This document shows, one piece after another, positions 59,404 to 64,000 of a stretch of DNA of 64,000 bases. The notes under the pieces are model-generated. The model was not told the DNA's origin. It did not search any database and saw only the letters and a list, made by a program, of their open reading frames with translations. Source of the stretch: Caldicoprobacter oshimai DSM 21659 (lineage in GTDB: Bacteria; Bacillota; Clostridia; Caldicoprobacterales; Caldicoprobacteraceae). The DNA is taken from assembly GCA_000526435.1 (NCBI GenBank), contig JAGB01000002.1, positions 372,001 to 436,000 on the forward strand, given 5' to 3'. The position numbers and the translations under genes were made by a program. The stretch's first letter is position 1. Each line of letters opens with the position of its first letter.

Positions 59404-60651
59404 TTATTCCCTTATCTGCCCGTTGCCGTATATGACGTACTTGATGGTGGTGAGCTCCTTAAGCCCCATGGGGCCCCGGGCGTGCAGCTTTTGCGTGCTT
59501 ATGCCTATCTCCGCTCCAAAGCCAAACTCGAATCCGTCGGTAAAGCGCGTCGAGGCATTGACGTAAACAGCAGCAGCATCCACTTCCTCCAAAAATTTTT
59601 GAGCTGTAAAATAGTTGGAAGTGACGATAGCCTCGGAGTGTCCCGTCCCATGCATCTCGATATGGCGTATAGCCTCGTCAACCCCGTCCACCACCTTGAC
59701 AGCCAGTATATAGTCCAGGTATTCGGTATCCCAATCCTCCGGAGTAGCAGGTACGGCATCGGGAATAATCTCCAGTGTCTTTTCGCAGCCGCGGATCTCG
59801 ACGCCCTTTTCTCGCAAGGCTCTAACCGCTTTGGGCAAAAACTCGGCCGCAATCCTCTTATCCACAAGCAGCGTTTCAGCAGCGTTGCAAACCCCCGGCC
59901 TCTGCGTCTTGGCATTGACTATGATGTTTACCGCCATGTCCTGGTCGCACTCGCCGTCCACATATACGTGGCAGTTCCCCACTCCCGTTTCGATGACGGG
60001 TACGGTGGCTTCCTCAACCACAGCTTTTATAAGCCCGGCACCGCCCCTGGGAATGAGCACATCCACCAATCCGTTTAAACGCATGAGCTGCCGTGCACTG
60101 GCCCGATCAGTATCCTCGATGAGCTGAATGGCCCCTTCGGGAATGCCAGCTTCATAAGCTGCCTGGGCCAAGACTTTCACGATGGCCTTGTTGGATTGAA
60201 TGGCCTCAGAGCCCCCGCGAAGTATGACTGCATTGCCGGCCTTAAGGCACAGCCCAGCTGCATCGGCCGTCACATTTGGCCTTGACTCGTATATGATTCC
60301 TACAACGCCCAACGGTACCCTGCGCTGGCCGATGATCAAACCATTTGGTCGCTTCCACATGGCCACTACCTCTCCCACCGGATCGGGAAGGGATTTTACC
60401 ACCCTGAGCCCATCGGCCATATCCTTTATGCGCTTTTCGTTGAGGGTGAGACGGTCAATGAACGCCTTGAGTTTGCCGTTCCGTACAGCTGCCTCCACAT
60501 CGGGTTTATTGGCCTGGATGAGAAAATCGGTTTGGTCCTCAAGGGCCTGAGCCATCATCTCCAATGCCCTGTCCTTAACGCTGGATGAGAGCTTGGCCAG
60601 CTGAGCAGCAGCTGCCTTGGCTTTTTTAGCCTTTTCCAACACCTCGCTCAT
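59404..60651 (-). CDS. proA: Gamma-glutamyl phosphate reductase
   Basis: 415 residues from the ATG at 60651 (GAGGAGG upstream). It reduces gamma-glutamyl phosphate to glutamate semialdehyde with NADPH for proline synthesis. The catalytic Cys is in QRPGVCNAAETLL (near residue 250), with GVVGIIYESRPNVTADAAGLCLK earlier. Four bases separate the proB stop from this start, so the two are one operon. Confidence 0.97.
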   Translation of the reverse strand: MSEVLEKAKKAKAAAAQLAKLSSSVKDRALEMMAQALEDQTDFLIQANKPDVEAAVRNGKLKAFIDRLTLNEKRIKDMADGLRVVKSLPDPVGEVVAMWKRPNGLIIGQRRVPLGVVGIIYESRPNVTADAAGLCLKAGNAVILRGGSEAIQSNKAIVKVLAQAAYEAGIPEGAIQLIEDTDRASARQLMRLNGLVDVLIPRGGAGLIKAVVEEATVPVIETGVGNCHVYVDGECDQDMAVNIIVNAKTQRPGVCNAAETLLVDKRIAAEFLPKAVRALREKGVEIRGCEKTLEIIPDAVPATPEDWDTEYLDYILAVKVVDGVDEAIRHIEMHGTGHSEAIVTSNYFTAQKFLEEVDAAAVYVNASTRFTDGFEFGFGAEIGISTQKLHARGPMGLKELTTIKYVIYGNGQIRE

Positions 60652-60655
60652 TTTA

Positions 60656-61549
60656 TTAGTCCTCCTCTCCGTTAGGGACAAAAATAGTCCCCACAGGCTC
60701 TCCGTTTATGATCCTGCATATGTTGTAGGGGTTGTCCCCGTTTGCGATGACCATGGGTATGCCGTGGCTGTTGCATATCCTGGCAGCAGCCAGCTTTGTT
60801 ATCATCCCGCCGGTGCCGAAGCTGTTGTCGGTGTTCTGACAGTTCTGCTCAATCTGGCGGGTTATGCCGTAGACAACTGGAATGAGCTTTGCATCGGGAT
60901 GGTGCTTTGGATTTTTGTCATACAATCCATCTATATCCGAAAGCAGTATCAAAAGGTCTGCCTTCACAAGCACTGCCACCACCGCCGACAGCGTATCGTT
61001 GTCCCCGAACTCGATCTCCTCGGTGGCTACTGTATCGTTCTCATTTACTATAGGAATGCTTCCATATCTGAAGAGGGTATTAAAAGTGTTAATGGCGTTG
61101 AGCTTTCTCTCCTCATCCTCTATTACATCCTTGGTAAGCAGGATCTGCGAAGCAATTTGGCCATACTCGCTGAACAGCCTTGAATATACGTGCATCAAAT
61201 TGACCTGACCTATGGCAGCCAGGGCCTGCTTCTCCGGCAGCGATTCCGGCTTCTTTTTAAGCCCCATCCTGGAACATCCGACGCCTATAGCACCAGAGGT
61301 GACCAGCACTACATTCTTGTTCTCGTTTTTCAGGTCCGACAAGGCACGGACCAGCTTTTCAACCACCAGCAGGTTTATAGTGCCATTGTGGTGAGTAATG
61401 GTGGAGGTGCCCACCTTTACCACAACGGTTTTTGCGTTTTTTATCCTTTCTATGACGCTCTTTGCATCCCTTGCCTTTTCTTTATCGCCTGTATATCCTA
61501 TTCTCGCGGTTATTCCCTCATCCTTCTTCTCCTCTACAACATCCCCCAT
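60656..61549 (-). CDS. proB: Glutamate 5-kinase lacking the PUA domain
   Basis: 297 residues from the ATG at 61549 (GAAGGGG upstream). It phosphorylates glutamate, the first committed step to proline. The amino-acid-kinase fold begins about residue 42 (VVVKVGTSTITHHNG) and includes TSGAIGVGCSRM, NENDTVA and GTGGMITKLAAA. The protein ends right after the kinase domain, so the RNA-binding-like PUA domain of the long form is absent, which is a known variant. The roughly 40-residue charged N-terminal extension is unusual. Confidence 0.94.
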   Translation of the reverse strand: MGDVVEEKKDEGITARIGYTGDKEKARDAKSVIERIKNAKTVVVKVGTSTITHHNGTINLLVVEKLVRALSDLKNENKNVVLVTSGAIGVGCSRMGLKKKPESLPEKQALAAIGQVNLMHVYSRLFSEYGQIASQILLTKDVIEDEERKLNAINTFNTLFRYGSIPIVNENDTVATEEIEFGDNDTLSAVVAVLVKADLLILLSDIDGLYDKNPKHHPDAKLIPVVYGITRQIEQNCQNTDNSFGTGGMITKLAAARICNSHGIPMVIANGDNPYNICRIINGEPVGTIFVPNGEED

Positions 61550-61570
61550 ATTGCTTACCCCTTCTTTTAA

Positions 61571-61772
61571 AATTAATTTGATTCTACTGTAAAAATCCAT
61601 TTTGCTGCTAAAAACGAAATTTGCCTAAAGTTAAGTTGTAAATTAAGCTACAAAAATCAAGTCACATTGACCTCGCAGCACGACTCTGAGGCAAAAATGA
61701 CAGAAAGCGAGATTTGCATACTCAAGCGTTGTTTTCTCAAACAAACATCCCACAAATCAAATTAAGTTTTCA
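61571..61772 (-). repeat. Dispersed intergenic repeat, copy B
   Basis: The 320-base gap upstream of proB holds no gene. Read on the minus strand it shares ordered blocks with copy A at 54181-54325 (AACTTAATTTG, AACGCTT, TCATTTTTG, then ATTTCGTTTT and AGCAGCAAAAT). It has about 55 extra bases before the last block. Confidence 0.65.
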
Positions 61773-61871
61773 GTTAGGAAAAGGTAGGCAAACCAATCAT
61801 ACAAATCATACAAAGGCCCCTGCTAAAATATCATTATTCCAGCAAGATATTGCCGTTACATGAAAAAGCAT

Positions 61872-62471
61872 TCAGCTGTCCCAGCTTTCCATCAACCGCT
61901 CCACCTGTTCCAGGGAATCCACTACCCACCCTTCCTTTATACGCTCTTGAACATCGGCGCTCAGAAACGCCGTGTCGATGTTCGTCTGGTACACCAGATA
62001 AACGCCCTGACCATTTTCAAGAGGTCGGTAAATCGCTATGCAACCATCCTTCTCCTTTATGATATAATGATTGGGACAGTAACCATCGACTTCTCCGTAT
62101 AACCACACAATTGATGGCGAAAACTCTTTTATAGCCCACGAAGAATGTACGCTCTCAATCTGTTCTCTTGAAAGTCCCACCTCTTCCGCCATTGCGGACC
62201 TATACGTAATTGAATTATGACCACAAAGCTTATACATCCTCTCAAAAATAAAGGTAGTCTCCTGCGATGTGGTCTGGGGTTGCTTGACCGTTGCCAGAGG
62301 TTCAAAGGAATCCGACAGAGCACCTGCTTTGTTTACCTGTGCCCTCTCGTCAGCAATGCGCTCTTCCTCCTCAAACATCTCTGTTAAAAGGGTATAAGAA
62401 TAACCCATTACCATTCCCAATATCATCAACGCCACCACACCCACAAAAACGCTCTTTCGGCTGATGTACAC
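61872..62471 (-). CDS. BofC C-terminal domain protein
   Basis: 199 residues with a GTG start, an N-terminal membrane segment (about 8-29, VFVGVVALMILGMVMGYSY) and a C-terminal domain with YCPNHYIIKEKDGCIAIYRP and ADVQERIKEGWVVDSLEQVERLMESW, which resembles the BofC C-terminal domain. BofC acts in the intermembrane space of sporulating cells and restrains SpoIVB, the signalling protease for sigma K. Its place between ruv genes and yebC is as in Bacillus. The middle part is unlike Bacillus BofC. Its start codon and ribosome-binding site fall within a long palindrome. Confidence 0.7.
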   Translation of the reverse strand: MYISRKSVFVGVVALMILGMVMGYSYTLLTEMFEEEERIADERAQVNKAGALSDSFEPLATVKQPQTTSQETTFIFERMYKLCGHNSITYRSAMAEEVGLSREQIESVHSSWAIKEFSPSIVWLYGEVDGYCPNHYIIKEKDGCIAIYRPLENGQGVYLVYQTNIDTAFLSADVQERIKEGWVVDSLEQVERLMESWDS

Positions 62472-62508
62472 TATAATCCCTCCAAAATATGGATTTGGAT
62501 TATAGTGT
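62468..62508. repeat. 12-base inverted repeat around the bofC-like start
   Basis: ACACTATAATCC (62468-62479) and GGATTATAGTGT (62497-62508) are perfect complements separated by 17 bases. On the minus strand the second arm met covers the GTG start, and the loop holds the GGAGGG site. It could act as an operator or, if transcribed, hide the translation start. Confidence 0.6.
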
Positions 62509-62535
62509 TCCCATTTTTAACACTTATTATACATA

Positions 62536-62618
62536 GGCCCCGTAGATTGGGGCCCATGGCGGTGGCGTTGCTAGAAGCTGTCGGGCTTTGTCACGCCTGC
62601 CATTGAGGGGATGGCAGG
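62536..62618. other. Two short hairpins in the yebC-bofC spacer
   Basis: GGCCCC (62536-62541) pairs with GGGGCC (62549-62554), and CCTGCCAT (62596-62603) pairs with ATGGCAGG (62611-62618). No T tract follows either on the minus strand, so they are not clear terminators of yebC. Function unknown. Confidence 0.45.
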
Positions 62619-62701
62619 TCAAGTATAATTAATCACTTTATCACCTTGTATAACTCAAAACTTAACCACCAATTCATATTACAAATTGCAATAATCATTT
62701 A

Positions 62702-63427
62702 TTATTCCATCTTCAGATTGGTAAATACGTTTTGTACGTCATCATGATCTTCCAACTTTTCAATGAGACTCATCACCTTGCTACTAGCCTCCTCGTTGAG
62801 CTCCACGTAGTTCTGGGGGATCATGGCTATCTCAGCGGTTACAAACGAATATCCCGCCTTTTCGAGATGTTCCCTCACATCGGAGAAATCTGATGGCGCT
62901 GTGATGATTTCAAATACGTCTCCCTCGTCGGATATATCCTCTGCCCCGGCTTCCAAAGCATGCATCATGAGCTCCTCTTCATTTATGTTCTCGTTCTTTT
63001 CTATGACCAGCACACCCTTTCGGTCAAACATCCAAGCTACACATCCAGCAGCTCCCAGGTTTCCCCCGTGGCGTTCAAATATGTGACGGATATCGCTGGC
63101 CGTTCTGTTTCTGTTATCCGTCAAGGCTTCAACAATTATGGCCACACCATTTGGGCCATATCCTTCATAGGTGACTTCCTCATAATTTACCATCTCCAAC
63201 TCTCCAGCGGCCTTCTTTATGGTCCTCATGATGTTTTCGCTAGGCATGTTGGCCGCTTTAGCTTTGGCAATGGCATCCCTTAACCTGGGGTTTGTATCGG
63301 GATTGCTGCCTCCCTCTTTGACAGCTACGGCAATCTCTCTTCCAAGCTTGGTAAATAACTTGCCCTTTTGCGCATCAGTCTTTTCCTTTTTGTGCTTGAT
63401 GTTTGCCCATTTTGAATGTCCAGCCAT
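62702..63427 (-). CDS. yebC: YebC/PmpR family protein
   Basis: 241 residues, standard length. [22 protein letters not shown] split as start and [40 protein letters not shown] and [12 protein letters not shown] are the family signatures. Long annotated as a transcriptional regulator; recent work in Bacillus and others links YebC-type proteins to translation of difficult proline stretches. The ATG has AGGAGG upstream. It opens the minus-strand block. Confidence 0.96.
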   Translation of the reverse strand: MAGHSKWANIKHKKEKTDAQKGKLFTKLGREIAVAVKEGGSNPDTNPRLRDAIAKAKAANMPSENIMRTIKKAAGELEMVNYEEVTYEGYGPNGVAIIVEALTDNRNRTASDIRHIFERHGGNLGAAGCVAWMFDRKGVLVIEKNENINEEELMMHALEAGAEDISDEGDVFEIITAPSDFSDVREHLEKAGYSFVTAEIAMIPQNYVELNEEASSKVMSLIEKLEDHDDVQNVFTNLKME

Positions 63428-64000
63428 AGCATGTAACCTCCTGAACCGACGCTTATTTCTTTCCTATAATAGCATAAGTTTATAAAACTGTGAAGAGGTT
63501 GGTTTTTACAGCCATCTCAGCTAATAAAACAGGCTACTACCGCTTGGCAGTGGATGGATGGCCTTACGCTTCCTCCGTTGAGGTACCTTGAAACGGTGCT
63601 TTTTGAAGTGTTGGCCATTTTAGTAACGTTTCCATTTTAATTATCAGGGTATCATGAATCGCGTAATAGTGTTGATAAAAATTTGCGCTATTTTTAAAAA
63701 AAGCAAACTTACCCGAGCTATTTACAGCTATAGGCATAAAATACCTAAAAAACCAACTTTAGCGGCTGTGTACACAATTAGTTGTGTGTGTTAAAATTAA
63801 AACACCAATATATAGTATGCTGTCATAAGGCCCTGAATGGGCATCAATAAAGCTTATAAAACGCTGTGATGAAAGCTGGGACAGACAGTAGACATACAAA
63901 AGCCATTGATCCCCGGGGAATTGGCTGAAGAGTTCGACCCAAGATAAAAAACACCGTTTAAAATTGTATGAGCTTTAAATCGATCTATGTTTTTTGAAAG
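63428..64000. other. Non-coding end of the window
   Basis: No frame of protein-like composition is visible on either strand. The sequence is AT-rich up to about 63820, then somewhat richer with a CCCCGGGG palindrome near 63915. It may be the leader of a gene beyond the window, but no T-box or known riboswitch core could be recognised. Confidence 0.5.

Overview
The window comes from a low-to-moderate G+C endospore-forming Firmicute of the class Clostridia. This rests on the SleB-type spore cortex hydrolase, a BofC-domain protein, the Clostridia-specific SCIFF peptide, T-box and preQ1 leaders, a TRAP-type leader and many strong AGGAGG ribosome-binding sites. A thermophilic habit is possible, since the preQ1 aptamer is nearly letter-for-letter the one I recall from Thermoanaerobacter tengcongensis, but that is an inference. 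No rRNA, tRNA gene or CRISPR array was seen.

Bases 1-9850 hold a partial DUF58 gene with a transglutaminase-like membrane protein (+ strand), then minus-strand genes: an MFS transporter with nagA, the tryptophan transporter trpP behind a GAG-repeat leader that looks like a TRAP target, a split membrane-protein gene, a SleB hydrolase and a LacI-family regulator. Bases 9850-18270 are one long minus-strand run: a MurE-like ligase, three tandem M42 aminopeptidases, a SNF2 helicase and its SWIM-domain partner. Divergent from it is a preQ1 riboswitch-queT-queF unit.

Bases 19360-25430 are an accessory region: an M48-type membrane peptidase, a coiled-coil membrane protein, a PfkB sugar kinase, AT-rich DNA with a decayed membrane-protein gene, and an IS256-family element carrying a large internal hairpin.

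Bases 25430-63430 follow the conserved order known from Bacillus subtilis between mnmA and yebC: mnmA, iscU, iscS, Rrf2 regulator, rarA, (glyA, trxA, rseC), tcdA, aspS, hisS, (PPC protein, hemZ, MBL hydrolase), dtd, relA, apt, recJ, secF, secD, yajC, tgt, queA, ruvB, ruvA, ruvC, bofC, yebC. Several things interrupt it: a doubly deleted IS607 remnant with a possible omega RNA between hisS and aspS, a HEPN/MNT toxin-antitoxin pair and an orphan SCIFF gene between secD and yajC, and the amino-acid operons argGH (+ strand, ArgR boxes) and proBA. Fe-S biogenesis (iscR-iscS-iscU) feeds tRNA thiolation (mnmA). queT, queF, queA and tgt together support queuosine-type tRNA modification. RuvABC, RecJ and RarA form a recombination and repair cluster.

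Many genes start at GTG or TTG. Starts were placed by Shine-Dalgarno spacing, so several coding regions begin inside the longest open frame.
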